A stretch of DNA of 39,979 nt. Origin: an uncultured Ruminiclostridium sp. (GTDB lineage Bacteria; Bacillota; Clostridia; Oscillospirales; Ruminococcaceae). Position 1 is the first letter of the stretch. Every line of letters starts with the position of its first letter. The notes under the pieces were generated by a model. That model made no database searches and was not told the DNA's origin. It worked only from the letters and a program-made list of their open reading frames with translations. Positions 1 to 8,749 of the stretch are shown in pieces. Made by a program: the position numbers and the translations under genes. The DNA lies in the NCBI GenBank assembly GCA_934490165.1, contig CAKSTB010000024.1, positions 1-39,979 of the forward strand, in the 5' to 3' direction.

Positions 1-40
1 TAAACGTTTCTTTATTGCCGGTGGAAAATTTCTACGAAAA

Positions 41-76
41 AAGCTGTGATGAAATTTTTACATTTCGTCACAGCTT
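41..76 (-). terminator. Intrinsic terminator of the propeller-protein gene
   Basis: Arms of 15 bases at 41-55 and 62-76 (AAGCTGTGATGAAAT and its partner) pair with one G-T wobble. Read on the minus strand, the hairpin is followed by TTTTTT. It lies 38 bases past the stop codon of the minus-strand gene ending at 114. The same hairpin recurs in diverged form at 12934-12969. Confidence 0.85.
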
Positions 77-113
77 CGTGTTTTCTGATACACGATTTAT
101 CTATTGTCTGCGT

Positions 114-1655
114 TTATTGCTGACTGTAATAGTCCAGATCTATCTCGTCATATCTCTTTACCGCATTCACGATAGAAGTTACTTCTTCATCGATTTTCAC
201 AGTCTTGCCGTCCTTATAAAGATACAGCGTTCCGCCGCGAAAATCGTCTTCATACTTCATGCCGCATATCATCATTATATTGTCCTTATCAAGCACGAAG
301 TAACGGGTGACATCATCTTTTATCGCTGTTTCCTTGCCGTCTGTATTGATAGTGAGAACATTTGCCGGTTCTTCTTCGTCATAGCCATAGGCGTTTTTAA
401 TATAGTAGAAACTGCCGTCAAGATATGAAATATTATCGCTGTCTGCGTTTTCCGCAATAAGCTTTCCGTCAACGTAAATATTACGCAGAGGTGAGCCGTA
501 CTCCGTTTTTGAATATACGACCTTTTTGTCGCTTGTAAGCGTTATCCGTGTTACATTTGTATCATCATCAATTGCCACAGGAGTTTTGTCCGAGCCGTCC
601 GAAAAGTCAAGCCTGTATATCTTTGAATTGCCGTCTCCGCTTGCGGTAAAGATAAGCGTGCTTCCGTCAGGGCTGATTTTACGCGTAGTAATCAGAACAC
701 AGCTTGCGTTAAGATTGAATTTTATCTTTTCCGTTTTATCCTTTTTGGCAACGAAAAATCCACTGCCTTCGGGGATAACCATCACAGGTGCATCGGTGGC
801 GCATAATTCAAAGCTGTAGTATCCGTAGCTGTAGTCATCCTGTATTTTGGTGCTTTCTCCTTTTTCGTAATAGTACAGTGTGTCGTCCTTGATGTAGTAC
901 ATTGAATTCTTTTCGGGGTAAGCCCTGACCGGTTCGGCGTTTTCGATAACGTTTTTGGTTTTGCCGTTGTCAGAATATATGTAAATATTGTTCACAGGCT
1001 CATCGTTAACGTAATAGTGTCTTCTGATAATTATTACAGAAAGATTGTCCGAGCATCTTACTGTACTGTTACCGCCGATGGGCTCGTTTATAATTTCGTT
1101 GCCTTGTGATACGTCTGCAAGAATAAACTTGCTATCGTTTGTGAAATATGCGATCCTGTCGCCGTTGCCATTTATAAACAGCTCATCGCTGTCACTACAG
1201 TTTTCACCGACCTTTTCTGTCTTGCCGTCTGTCGTTCCGGTGAAAATATCGCCGTTTTCCTTGATATAGACTATTTTACTGCCGTCGGAGTTTGCATTAT
1301 AGGCGGCAACCTCGGGCGCTATCTTATGCGGTTTGTTGTCTTTATTTTCAATGTCACGGTACCACAAGTCACCGTAGCTTAAATATATCAGTCTGTTGTT
1401 ATCGGCTGTAAGCGTGTATTTGTTACAAATGTCCTCGCTCATTCGCTCGCTTGTACCGTCGTCATACATATACAGCACTTTGTTCTTTGCGTAAATAAAG
1501 CGTGGCTTTGCGGGCATATCGTAAGAAGATGAACCCGCAGTATCACCGCCTCTTTGAAGCAGTAGGAGAACCAGTGTCACGACTGCGACAGCGATAACGG
1601 ATACCGATGTTATAATATGAGGTATGGTGCTTGTTTGTTTTTCGGGTGATTTCAT
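114..1655 (-). CDS. Membrane-anchored beta-propeller-like protein of unknown function
   Basis: This 513-residue protein has a short basic cytoplasmic N-terminus, one hydrophobic segment at about residues 13-33, and then a long polar domain facing outside. That domain is a series of 40-50 residue repeats with patterns such as a turn, GD/DG, then an alternating hydrophobic strand (for example KIVYIKENGDIF and DGSTLIFTASGDGNSKIYRL). This is the look of TolB/WD40-like or DUF5050-like beta-propellers. No catalytic motif is visible, so a scaffold, binding or sensing role is an inference. The ATG at 1655 is preceded by AAAGGAG at good spacing. The gene is a single transcription unit with its own promoter (1710-1739) and terminator (41-76). 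Confidence 0.75.
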   Translation of the reverse strand: MKSPEKQTSTIPHIITSVSVIAVAVVTLVLLLLQRGGDTAGSSSYDMPAKPRFIYAKNKVLYMYDDGTSERMSEDICNKYTLTADNNRLIYLSYGDLWYRDIENKDNKPHKIAPEVAAYNANSDGSKIVYIKENGDIFTGTTDGKTEKVGENCSDSDELFINGNGDRIAYFTNDSKFILADVSQGNEIINEPIGGNSTVRCSDNLSVIIIRRHYYVNDEPVNNIYIYSDNGKTKNVIENAEPVRAYPEKNSMYYIKDDTLYYYEKGESTKIQDDYSYGYYSFELCATDAPVMVIPEGSGFFVAKKDKTEKIKFNLNASCVLITTRKISPDGSTLIFTASGDGNSKIYRLDFSDGSDKTPVAIDDDTNVTRITLTSDKKVVYSKTEYGSPLRNIYVDGKLIAENADSDNISYLDGSFYYIKNAYGYDEEEPANVLTINTDGKETAIKDDVTRYFVLDKDNIMMICGMKYEDDFRGGTLYLYKDGKTVKIDEEVTSIVNAVKRYDEIDLDYYSQQ

Positions 1656-1709
1656 AATAATGCTCCTTTCATAAGGACAAATGGGTATGGCGGACTGCTC
1701 TTCTTATAT

Positions 1710-1739
1710 ATAATACACTACAGAAGCACGTTTTGTCTA
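1710..1739 (-). promoter_or_regulatory. SigA-type promoter of the propeller-protein gene
   Basis: On the minus strand, TAGACA (1734-1739) and TATTAT (1710-1715) are separated by 18 bases. They lie about 55 bases upstream of the ATG at 1655. The -35 has one mismatch to consensus. Confidence 0.55.
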
Positions 1740-1769
1740 TGAAAAAAGTAAAAAAGTGAAAAAATACAG

Positions 1770-1994
1770 GCTGATTTTCACAGCCCGTAGCAGATTGTAG
1801 AAAAAGTCTATTTTTATAAAAATAGAGCAAATTCTCTAACCCTAACCCCAAACCCCTTCCCCGTGGGAAGGGGCTATATTACTGGGGCTACCGCCCCTAG
1901 TCCCTGTCGGGGGCTTCGCCCCTGCGACCCCGTTTTTATATAAACAAGAGGTTTTTCGACAGTCTGATACGAGCTGATTTTCACAGCCCGTAGC
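1770..1994. repeat. Hairpin-rich intergenic repeat cluster after the trp operon
   Basis: The 350-base gap between trpA and the next gene has no coding capacity. It is bracketed by a 22-base direct repeat (1770-1791 and 1973-1994, identical, beginning GCTGATTTTCACAGCCC). Between the two copies lie a perfect 20-bp palindrome (1807-1826, TCTATTTTTATAAAAATAGA) followed on the minus strand by CTTTTTC, a CCCCTTCC/GGAAGGGG hairpin near 1850-1872, and two GGGGC/GCCCC hairpins between 1880 and 1925. Any of these could end the trp transcript. The AT palindrome with its U-run is the best terminator candidate. Confidence 0.6.
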
Positions 1995-2007
1995 CATATA
2001 AAAATTC

Positions 2008-2778
2008 TTATCTTATAGCGTCCTTCATGCTCTTTACATACTCGCCGACATACTTCGGAGCGTCCTTGCCATACTGCTCGATTATCTTGATGATAGCCGA
2101 GCCGACAATTGCGCCGTCAGCGATATCCGCCATCTTCTTAGCCTGTTCGGGCGTTGAAATGCCAAAGCCTATAGCACAGGGAACTGAGCTGTTCTGCCTT
2201 ATCACATCGACAATAGATTTAAGGTCGGTGTTTATCTCACTTCTTGTACCCGTAACGCCGAGGCTCGATACAAGATAGATAAATCCGTCCGCTTCCTTTG
2301 CTATCATAGCAATGCGGTTTTCCGAGGTCGGAGCGATAAGCGAGATAAGGTCAACGCCGTACTTCTTGCACAGCGGTAAGAACTCGTCCTTTTCCTCATA
2401 CGGCAGGTCGGGGAGAATAAGTCCGTTTATGCCGATCTCCCTACAGGTAGAAATGAACTTGTCCCCACCGTATGAGAATACAACGTTTGCATAGGTCATA
2501 AACACCATAGGAATGGTAACGTCTTTTCTCAGTTCTCTGACTAAGTCGAAAACCTTGTCGGTAGTAACTCCGCCCTTTAACGCACGGATATTAGCGCCCT
2601 GTATTACAGGACCTTCCGCTGTCGGGTCGGAGAACGGAATACCGAGCTCTATCAGATCCGCACCGTTTGCGACCGCTTCTCTTACTATCTTTGCGGTGGT
2701 TTCAAGGTCGGGGTCGCCGCAGGTTATAAAGGGAATGAATGCCTTTTTGTTTTCAAATGCTTTTGCTATCTCAGTCAT
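2008..2778 (-). CDS. trpA: Tryptophan synthase alpha chain
   Basis: TrpA cleaves indole-3-glycerol phosphate to indole and glyceraldehyde 3-phosphate and passes indole to TrpB. The 256-residue TIM barrel is full length. The catalytic glutamate is in IELGIPFSDP (Glu44). The second catalytic acid, Asp in the usual ADGP motif, is Glu55 here (AEGP), which keeps an acidic side chain. The phosphate-binding region shows GFGIS and GAIVGSAI. The ATG at 2778 overlaps the trpB stop by 8 bases, which suggests translational coupling. It is the last gene of the trp operon. Confidence 0.97.
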   Translation of the reverse strand: MTEIAKAFENKKAFIPFITCGDPDLETTAKIVREAVANGADLIELGIPFSDPTAEGPVIQGANIRALKGGVTTDKVFDLVRELRKDVTIPMVFMTYANVVFSYGGDKFISTCREIGINGLILPDLPYEEKDEFLPLCKKYGVDLISLIAPTSENRIAMIAKEADGFIYLVSSLGVTGTRSEINTDLKSIVDVIRQNSSVPCAIGFGISTPEQAKKMADIADGAIVGSAIIKIIEQYGKDAPKYVGEYVKSMKDAIR

Positions 2779-3961
2779 GTATATCCTCTCCTCTGTAACG
2801 TGCTATTGCGGCGCAGTCCTTGTCGCCTCTGCCCGAAATCGTTATAACTATTATCTTGTCCTTGTCCATTGTCGGAGCTAGCTTTATAGCATGGGCTACA
2901 GCGTGGGCTGACTCTATCGCGGGGATTATTCCTTCGGTCTTTGAAAGATACTCAAATGCGTTTACTGCTTCTTCATCTGTAACAGGTACATATTCCGCTC
3001 TGCCTATGTCATGCAGATATGCGTGCTCAGGACCTACACCGGGGTAGTCAAGTCCTGCCGAGATCGAGTAAACGGGGGCGATCTGTCCGTACTTATCCTG
3101 GCAGAAATACGACTTCATACCATGGAATATACCAACCGAGCCTGTGTTTACCGTTGCCGCTGTTTCAAAGGTATCGATACCTCTTCCTGCCGCTTCACAG
3201 CCGATAAGTCTTACGCTCTTGTCTTCTATGAAGTGATAGAATGTGCCGATCGAGTTTGAGCCACCGCCTACACACGCCAGAACGGCATCGGGAAGCTTAC
3301 CCTCTTTTTCCATCAGCTGCTGCTTTATCTCTCTTGAAATTACCGCCTGGAAGTCACGGACGATAGTGGGGAAGGGGTGCGGTCCCATTACCGAGCCTAA
3401 GCAGTAATGCGTGTCGTCAATTCTCTTTGTCCACTCGCGCATAGCCTCCGATACAGCGTCCTTAAGGGTTGCTGTGCCTGATTTTACCGGAACGACCTCA
3501 GCGCCGAGCAGACGCATACGATATACGTTCAGAGCCTGTCTTATCGTGTCCTCTTCACCCATGAATACTACACATTCCATACCCATAAGTGCGGCGGCTG
3601 TGGCAGTCGCAACGCCGTGCTGACCCGCGCCTGTTTCCGCGATAAGTCTTGTCTTGCCCATCTTTTTTGCAAGAAGCGCTTGACCTAAAACGTTGTTTAT
3701 CTTGTGCGAGCCTGTGTGATTTAAGTCCTCACGCTTTAAGTATATCTTTGCGCCGCCGAGATCCTTTGTCATCTTTTCTGCATAGTAAAGTCTTGACGGT
3801 CTGCCTGCATAATCGTTTAAAAGCTCCGTCAGCTCCTTGTTGAACTGCGGATCGTCCTTATAGTGGTTATAAGCCTGTTCAAGCTCTATAACGGCATTCA
3901 TCAGCGTTTCGGGTATGTACTGACCGCCGTGTATGCCAAAGCGTCCTTTTGGATTAGTCAT
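2771..3961 (-). CDS. trpB: Tryptophan synthase beta chain
   Basis: TrpB is the PLP enzyme that joins indole to serine to form tryptophan. It is 396 residues long, normal for a TrpB1. The PLP lysine is Lys87 in HTGSHKINN, the catalytic glutamate is Glu109 in IAETGAGQHG, and the phosphate-binding loop is GGGSNS. The substrate-tunnel partner trpA overlaps its 3' end by 8 bases, and trpF lies just upstream with a 2-base gap. Confidence 0.98.
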   Translation of the reverse strand: MTNPKGRFGIHGGQYIPETLMNAVIELEQAYNHYKDDPQFNKELTELLNDYAGRPSRLYYAEKMTKDLGGAKIYLKREDLNHTGSHKINNVLGQALLAKKMGKTRLIAETGAGQHGVATATAAALMGMECVVFMGEEDTIRQALNVYRMRLLGAEVVPVKSGTATLKDAVSEAMREWTKRIDDTHYCLGSVMGPHPFPTIVRDFQAVISREIKQQLMEKEGKLPDAVLACVGGGSNSIGTFYHFIEDKSVRLIGCEAAGRGIDTFETAATVNTGSVGIFHGMKSYFCQDKYGQIAPVYSISAGLDYPGVGPEHAYLHDIGRAEYVPVTDEEAVNAFEYLSKTEGIIPAIESAHAVAHAIKLAPTMDKDKIIVITISGRGDKDCAAIARYRGEDIHD

Positions 3962-3963
3962 AG

Positions 3964-4566
3964 TTATATTTCCTTTCTTATGGCTTTTACAAATGCCGTC
4001 ATTTTATTTTTATCTTTAAAATTATCAGTTTCAATGCCGCTGCTTACATCTACCGCAAACGGTGAAAGCGTATCAACGGCAATTCCTACGTTTTCGGGGC
4101 AAAGTCCGCCTGCCAGAAAGTATGGACGGCCGATATCCTTAAGCAAGCTCCGGTCAAAGCTCTTGCCTGTGCCCATACCGGAATCCAGCAGAATGTGATC
4201 TGCCGTGCTTTTTTCAGCCATTTTTACATCGTCCTCTGATTTAAGCAGGAAAGCCTTTATTATCGGCTTATCGCTGAGCGTTCTCAGCTTTGCTATATAT
4301 TCCTCGTCCTCACTGCCGTGAAGCTGTGCAATGTCTATTATATTGTTACCGAGCAGTTCAGCCACATTTTCGACAGGCTCGTTTACAAAAACACCGACCG
4401 CCTTTATATCGGGCGAGAGCAGTGCTTTAAGCTCCTTTGCCTTTTCTGGCGATACGTTACGCTTGCTTTTACTCCAGAATATAAAGCCGATATAATCGGG
4501 CTTCAGCTCGTTCGCCCATTCAATGTCACACTGCCGCGACAGTCCGCATAGCTTGATTTTTGTCAT
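3964..4566 (-). CDS. trpF: Phosphoribosylanthranilate isomerase
   Basis: TrpF converts phosphoribosylanthranilate to CdRP by an Amadori rearrangement. The 200-residue barrel begins KLCGLSR with the catalytic Cys7. The general acid is the Asp in HILLDSGMGTGKSF, and the phosphate loop is FLAGGLCPENV. The start overlaps the trpC stop by ATGA, so the two are probably coupled. Confidence 0.96.
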   Translation of the reverse strand: MTKIKLCGLSRQCDIEWANELKPDYIGFIFWSKSKRNVSPEKAKELKALLSPDIKAVGVFVNEPVENVAELLGNNIIDIAQLHGSEDEEYIAKLRTLSDKPIIKAFLLKSEDDVKMAEKSTADHILLDSGMGTGKSFDRSLLKDIGRPYFLAGGLCPENVGIAVDTLSPFAVDVSSGIETDNFKDKNKMTAFVKAIRKEI

Positions 4567-5351
4567 ACTGTCTTGCCTTTCAGCTCGGCGAGCTTTGTGG
4601 TCTTGTCCTCTGCACGCATCAGCGTTTCGCCGATAAGCACAGCGTCCGCACCGATCTCACGCAGAGCGTTTATATCATCGGCATTTTGTATTCCGCTCTC
4701 GGAAACGAATACCGCACTCTGAGGGATTATGCTTCTCAGCTTTTTACTGTTTTCGGTGTCTACCGAGAAGTCCTTTAAATTACGGTTGTTTACGCCGATA
4801 ACCCTTGCGCCGGCACTGACAGCCATTTTTACCTCGTCCTCGTTATGCGTTTCAACGAGTGCGGAAAGTCCGAGAGTGTCGCATATCCCGATATATTTCT
4901 TTATCGTTTCTTCGGGGAGTATTGAGCAGATAAGCAGTACAGCCGACGCACCGAGGAGCTTTGCTTCATATATCATATACTCGTCAACGGTGAAATCCTT
5001 GCGGATACAAGGGATATTCACCGCCTTTGTTATTTCTCTGAGATAAGCGTCACTGCCTAAGAACCATTTGGGCTCTGTCAGTACCGATATGCAGTCAGCA
5101 CCTGCTTTTTCGTACTGCTTTGCTATGTCAAGATACGGAAAATCCTCAGCTATGATGCCCTTTGACGGTGAAGCCCTCTTGCACTCGCAGATAAAAGCGA
5201 TATCGTCTTTTTTAAGCGCTTTTTCAAAAGCAAAGTCGCCTTTCGGCAGTGCCAGTGCGGCAGACTTTACCTCTTCCGCGGATTTTGCGGCTTTAGCCTT
5301 TTCTACTCTTATTCTTGCGTAATCCGCAAGCTCGTCAAGTATAGTTGCCAT
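4563..5351 (-). CDS. trpC: Indole-3-glycerol phosphate synthase
   Basis: TrpC closes the indole ring from CdRP. The 262-residue barrel contains the family signature ECKRASPSKG near residue 55, the catalytic Lys in CIRKDFTVDEYMI, and VGVNNRNLKDFSVD-type residues further on. It is a separate monofunctional enzyme, not fused to TrpF as in enteric bacteria. Its ATG shares one base with the trpD stop (TAATG), and the ribosome site GAGGAGG lies inside the last codons of trpD. Confidence 0.97.
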   Translation of the reverse strand: MATILDELADYARIRVEKAKAAKSAEEVKSAALALPKGDFAFEKALKKDDIAFICECKRASPSKGIIAEDFPYLDIAKQYEKAGADCISVLTEPKWFLGSDAYLREITKAVNIPCIRKDFTVDEYMIYEAKLLGASAVLLICSILPEETIKKYIGICDTLGLSALVETHNEDEVKMAVSAGARVIGVNNRNLKDFSVDTENSKKLRSIIPQSAVFVSESGIQNADDINALREIGADAVLIGETLMRAEDKTTKLAELKGKTV

Positions 5352-6379
5352 TATTCCTCCTCGGGGCGGTTGCTGACTTCGATCAGCTTATCAAGGGTTT
5401 CAAGCGCCTTGCCCGAATCTATTATTTCAGCGGCAAGGGCAATACCGTCCTTTAATGTTTCAGCCTTACCGCCTATGTAGAGAGCCGCACCTGCGTTCAT
5501 AAGAACGGCGTTTCTCTTGTGACCCTTTGCACCGCCGAGAATATCACGGGTGATTTTTGCGTTTTCTTCGGGCGTGCCGCCTTTTAAGTCTTCCTTTGTG
5601 CAACGCTCAAAGCCGAAATCCTCGGGGGCGATGGTGTATGACCTGAACCAGCCGTCCTTAAATTCGCATACCGCTGTAGGTGCGCTCATTGATATTTCAT
5701 CAAGTTTATCCTTGCCGTATACGACCATACCGCGCTTTACGCCGAGATTGATAAGTACCTGTGCCAGAGGCTCAACGAGGTATTCGTCATAAACACCGAG
5801 CAACTGCATTTTGGGGCTGCCGGGGTTTGTGAGCGGTCCTAAGATGTTGAATACCGTGCGGAAGCCGAGCTCCTTTCTGATAGGGCCGACATATTTCATT
5901 GAGGTGTGATACTTCTGAGCAAAGAAGAAGCACATTCCGGCTTCATTTAAAAGCTCAATACAGCGCTTCGGGCTCTGCTGAATGTTTACACCGAGCGCTT
6001 CAAGGCAGTCAGCCGTTCCGCACAGTGAAGATGCGGCTCTGTTGCCGTGCTTTGCGACCTTCATTCCGCCTGCCGCCGCAACAAGAGCGGAGGTCGTGGA
6101 AATGTTGAAGCTCTGCGCATTGTCGCCGCCTGTGCCGACTATCTCAAATATATCCATGCCTGTATCCACCTTTGTGGCGTTGTCACGCATAGCGGCGGCA
6201 CAGCCTGCAATTTCATCTGTGGTTTCAGCCTTTGCGCTCTTTGTTGAAAGAGCGGCTAAGAAAGCGGCGTTCTGAGTGGGAGTTGTTTCACCGCTCATTA
6301 TCTCGTTCATTACGGTATAAGCCTCATCGTAAGTAAGGTCTTCCTTGTTTACTATCTTTACTATCGCTTCTTTGATCAT
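5351..6379 (-). CDS. trpD: Anthranilate phosphoribosyltransferase
   Basis: TrpD transfers phosphoribose from PRPP to anthranilate. The 342-residue length is standard. The glycine-rich PRPP loop GTGGD is at residues 82-86, followed by NISTTSALVAAA and KHGNRAASS. The helical N-terminal part (ETTPTQNAAFLAAL) is typical. It stands alone and is not fused to the glutaminase TrpG. It lies 4 bases downstream of trpG. Confidence 0.97.
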   Translation of the reverse strand: MIKEAIVKIVNKEDLTYDEAYTVMNEIMSGETTPTQNAAFLAALSTKSAKAETTDEIAGCAAAMRDNATKVDTGMDIFEIVGTGGDNAQSFNISTTSALVAAAGGMKVAKHGNRAASSLCGTADCLEALGVNIQQSPKRCIELLNEAGMCFFFAQKYHTSMKYVGPIRKELGFRTVFNILGPLTNPGSPKMQLLGVYDEYLVEPLAQVLINLGVKRGMVVYGKDKLDEISMSAPTAVCEFKDGWFRSYTIAPEDFGFERCTKEDLKGGTPEENAKITRDILGGAKGHKRNAVLMNAGAALYIGGKAETLKDGIALAAEIIDSGKALETLDKLIEVSNRPEEE

Positions 6380-6383
6380 TGTC

Positions 6384-6953
6384 TTAATTCTCCTTTATGA
6401 AATTTCTCAACATCTGCTTTCCGTCAGGTGTCATTATCGATTCGGGGTGGAACTGCACTCCGTAAACGTCATATTCCTTATGCTGTACCGCCATTATCTC
6501 GCCGTCATCGGTCACTGCGGTGACCTTTAAGCAGTCCGGCATTGTCGCAGAGTCTGCGGCAAGCGAATGATACCGTGCAACGGGCGCTTTGTCAGGGCAG
6601 TTTTTGAAAAGCAGTGAACTTTTGTCAAACGTTACGTCCGACTGCTTTCCGTGCATAAGCTCTTTTGCATAGGTGATCGTTGCGCCGTATGCCGAGCAGA
6701 TAGCCTGGTGACCGAGGCACACGCCGAGGATCTTAAAATCCTTGCCGAGCTGTTTTATAACATCAATTATCACGCCGGCATTTTCAGGTCTGCCGGGACC
6801 CGGTGATAATATGATTCTGTCGGGGCGGAGCTGTTTTATCTCTTCGACCGTCATTTCATCGTTTCTGATGACCTTAATGTCGGGGTCTATCTCACCGACA
6901 AGCTGATAAAGGTTATATGAAAAGCTGTCGTAATTATCTATAAGAAGTATCAT
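6384..6953 (-). CDS. trpG: Anthranilate synthase, glutaminase component
   Basis: TrpG supplies ammonia from glutamine to TrpE. The 189-residue class I amidotransferase shows the nucleophile Cys79 in GVCLGHQ and the His169/Glu171 pair in QFHPES, so the triad is intact. The oxyanion loop SPGPGRP is at residues 50-56. In many Firmicutes such a subunit also serves 4-amino-4-deoxychorismate synthase (PabA). Its place directly after trpE, with a 4-base overlap, fits anthranilate synthase. Confidence 0.95.
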   Translation of the reverse strand: MILLIDNYDSFSYNLYQLVGEIDPDIKVIRNDEMTVEEIKQLRPDRIILSPGPGRPENAGVIIDVIKQLGKDFKILGVCLGHQAICSAYGATITYAKELMHGKQSDVTFDKSSLLFKNCPDKAPVARYHSLAADSATMPDCLKVTAVTDDGEIMAVQHKEYDVYGVQFHPESIMTPDGKQMLRNFIKEN

Positions 6954-8416
6954 ATGTCTGCCTCCTCAGCCTTTTTCAGTGCGTTTACTACCGCCTGAGC
7001 CTTGTTTATACACTCCTGATATTCCTTTTCGGGAACGGAGTCTGCAACTATTCCTGCGCCGCTTCGTACAAACACCTTACCGTTTTTCTTATAGGCGATC
7101 CTGATCGCTATACAGGTGTCCATATTTCCCGTAAAGTCTATATATCCTATTGCGCCGCCATAAATGCCGCGCTTGTTGTTTTCAAGCTCTCCGATGAGCT
7201 GGCAAGCTCTTATCTTCGGCGCTCCCGACAGCGTACCTGCGGGAAGTACCGCCGAGATCGCGTCAAGTGCGTCAAGGTCGTCCCTTATCTCGCCTCTCAC
7301 CGTTGAGCCTATATGCATAACGTGTGAGTATCGCTCTATCGAATGTAGCTTTTCGACCTGTACCGTGCCGAACTTGCTTACTCTGCCGAGGTCGTTTCTG
7401 CCAAGGTCTACAAGCATATTGTGTTCGGCAAGCTCTTTTATGTCTTGCAGAAGACCCTCTTCAAGTGCCTTGTCCTCTTCGTCTGTCTTACCTCTGGGAC
7501 GTGTGCCCGCAAGCGGGAAGGTGTGGAGTACGCCGTTTTCAAGCTTTACGAGCGTTTCGGGAGAAGCGCCCGCGACCTCTACATCAGTACCCGAGAAATA
7601 GAACATATATGGCGATGGATTTATTGTTCTGAGCTGTCTGTAGGTGTTCAGCAAACTGCCTTCGAACGGCGCTGAAAGCCTGTTTGAAAGTACTATCTGG
7701 AATATGTCGCCCTCTTTTATATAATGCTTAGCCTTTTCGACCATACCGCAGTAATGCTGTTTGTCGAACAGGGGAGTGACCTCACCGAGCAGTTTTCCCG
7801 CAGGCTCTATTTTCTTTTCGCCGTGGGCGAGAAGCTCCGCCATAGCCTTAAGCTCGATTATCGCCTTGTTGTAACCGACCTCGACATCTGCAAGCGGAAT
7901 ATTGACTATGAGTATTATCTTCTGCTTTACGTTGTCGAACGCAATGACCTTGTCGAACAGCATAAGGTCGATATCCTTGAACCTTTCGGTGTCCTCGGTT
8001 CTCATTCTGACGGTAGGCTCACTGTAGCTAAGAAAGTCATATGAGAAGTATCCTACAAGTCCTCCTGTGAATGATGGAAGATAGTCAAGCTTCGGGCTTT
8101 CATGCTCTGCAAGTATCTGTCTTAGGTATGCCGATGGGTTATCGGTGTGTACTGTTATGTTTCCTGCTTTAAGCTCGCCGTCTATGCAGGTGATCTCCAT
8201 TTTCGGATCATAGCCCATAAAGGTGTAGCGACCCCATTTTTCGTTTGCCTGAGCCGATTCAAGCATATAGCAATGAGTCGATACGTTTTTAAGTATCCTC
8301 ATCGCCTCTATCGGCGTACATATATCGGCGAGAATTTCACAGCTTACCGGCATGACCTTGTATCTGTTCTGCGCCGCTATTTCCTTTGCTTTTTCAAGGG
8401 TGGGTAAAAACTCCAT
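6950..8416 (-). CDS. trpE: Anthranilate synthase component I
   Basis: TrpE makes anthranilate from chorismate, the first committed step. It has an N-terminal anthranilate-synthase domain and a C-terminal chorismate-binding domain with GGLVGYFSYD, PEKEYQECINKA and the LGRNDLGRV motif. MLESA near the N-terminus matches the Trp feedback site usually written LLES. The open frame extends upstream to a GTG at 8515, but that codon is inside the T-box antiterminator. I therefore start at the ATG at 8416, which has GGAGG 6-7 bases upstream and gives 488 residues, the usual size. Transcription is controlled by the upstream T-box. Confidence 0.96.
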   Translation of the reverse strand: MEFLPTLEKAKEIAAQNRYKVMPVSCEILADICTPIEAMRILKNVSTHCYMLESAQANEKWGRYTFMGYDPKMEITCIDGELKAGNITVHTDNPSAYLRQILAEHESPKLDYLPSFTGGLVGYFSYDFLSYSEPTVRMRTEDTERFKDIDLMLFDKVIAFDNVKQKIILIVNIPLADVEVGYNKAIIELKAMAELLAHGEKKIEPAGKLLGEVTPLFDKQHYCGMVEKAKHYIKEGDIFQIVLSNRLSAPFEGSLLNTYRQLRTINPSPYMFYFSGTDVEVAGASPETLVKLENGVLHTFPLAGTRPRGKTDEEDKALEEGLLQDIKELAEHNMLVDLGRNDLGRVSKFGTVQVEKLHSIERYSHVMHIGSTVRGEIRDDLDALDAISAVLPAGTLSGAPKIRACQLIGELENNKRGIYGGAIGYIDFTGNMDTCIAIRIAYKKNGKVFVRSGAGIVADSVPEKEYQECINKAQAVVNALKKAEEADI

Positions 8417-8444
8417 TTTCTTTGCCTCCGTTTTCTGTCTGCCA

Positions 8445-8489
8445 AAAACAAAAAAGTCCTTGACAGAAAATCTCTTTTCTGTCAAGGAC
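8445..8489 (-). terminator. T-box attenuator terminator
   Basis: Two 15-base arms (8456-8470 and 8475-8489) pair perfectly around a 4-base loop. On the minus strand the stem is followed by TTTTTTGTTTTTGG. The terminator competes with the antiterminator formed by the T-box motif just upstream and decides whether RNA polymerase reaches trpE. Confidence 0.95.
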
Positions 8490-8743
8490 GAATAATCTAT
8501 TATCCGCGGTGCCACCTTGATTTCACGATCTTAGTCGTGCGCTTTGCAGGATACTGACATATCCCCGGCAACTGACGTATGCCCTACGTTGCAGAATACT
8601 CGGCAATATTTTAATATTGCTTTTGACTGCACCCTCAGCGGTCCATTTGACAACCCGTGTCTTGCCCCTTCTCAGCTCCCGGGGTTCTCTGTAAAGTCGT
8701 AACTGCCGTTATCTCCGCTTCAACGGTTTAAAGTGTTTTATTT
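8456..8743 (-). promoter_or_regulatory. Tryptophan T-box riboswitch leader
   Basis: The minus strand carries the exact T-box core AAGGTGGCACCGCGG (8504-8518). Its UGGC would pair with the 3' end of an uncharged tRNA whose discriminator base is G, as in tRNA-Trp. Upstream, a Stem I region with AGCGGAGA and GCTGAGA elements ends in a specifier loop in which TGG (8643-8645), followed by A, is placed as the codon. UGG is the Trp codon, which agrees with the trp operon downstream. When tRNA-Trp is uncharged, its binding stabilises the antiterminator and the operon is read. Confidence 0.95.
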
Positions 8744-8749
8744 GTGCTT

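Noticed and set aside
1800..1990. CRISPR-like appearance of repeated GC-rich hairpins
   Set aside because: There are no regularly spaced identical repeats, only one pair of 22-mers and assorted hairpins.
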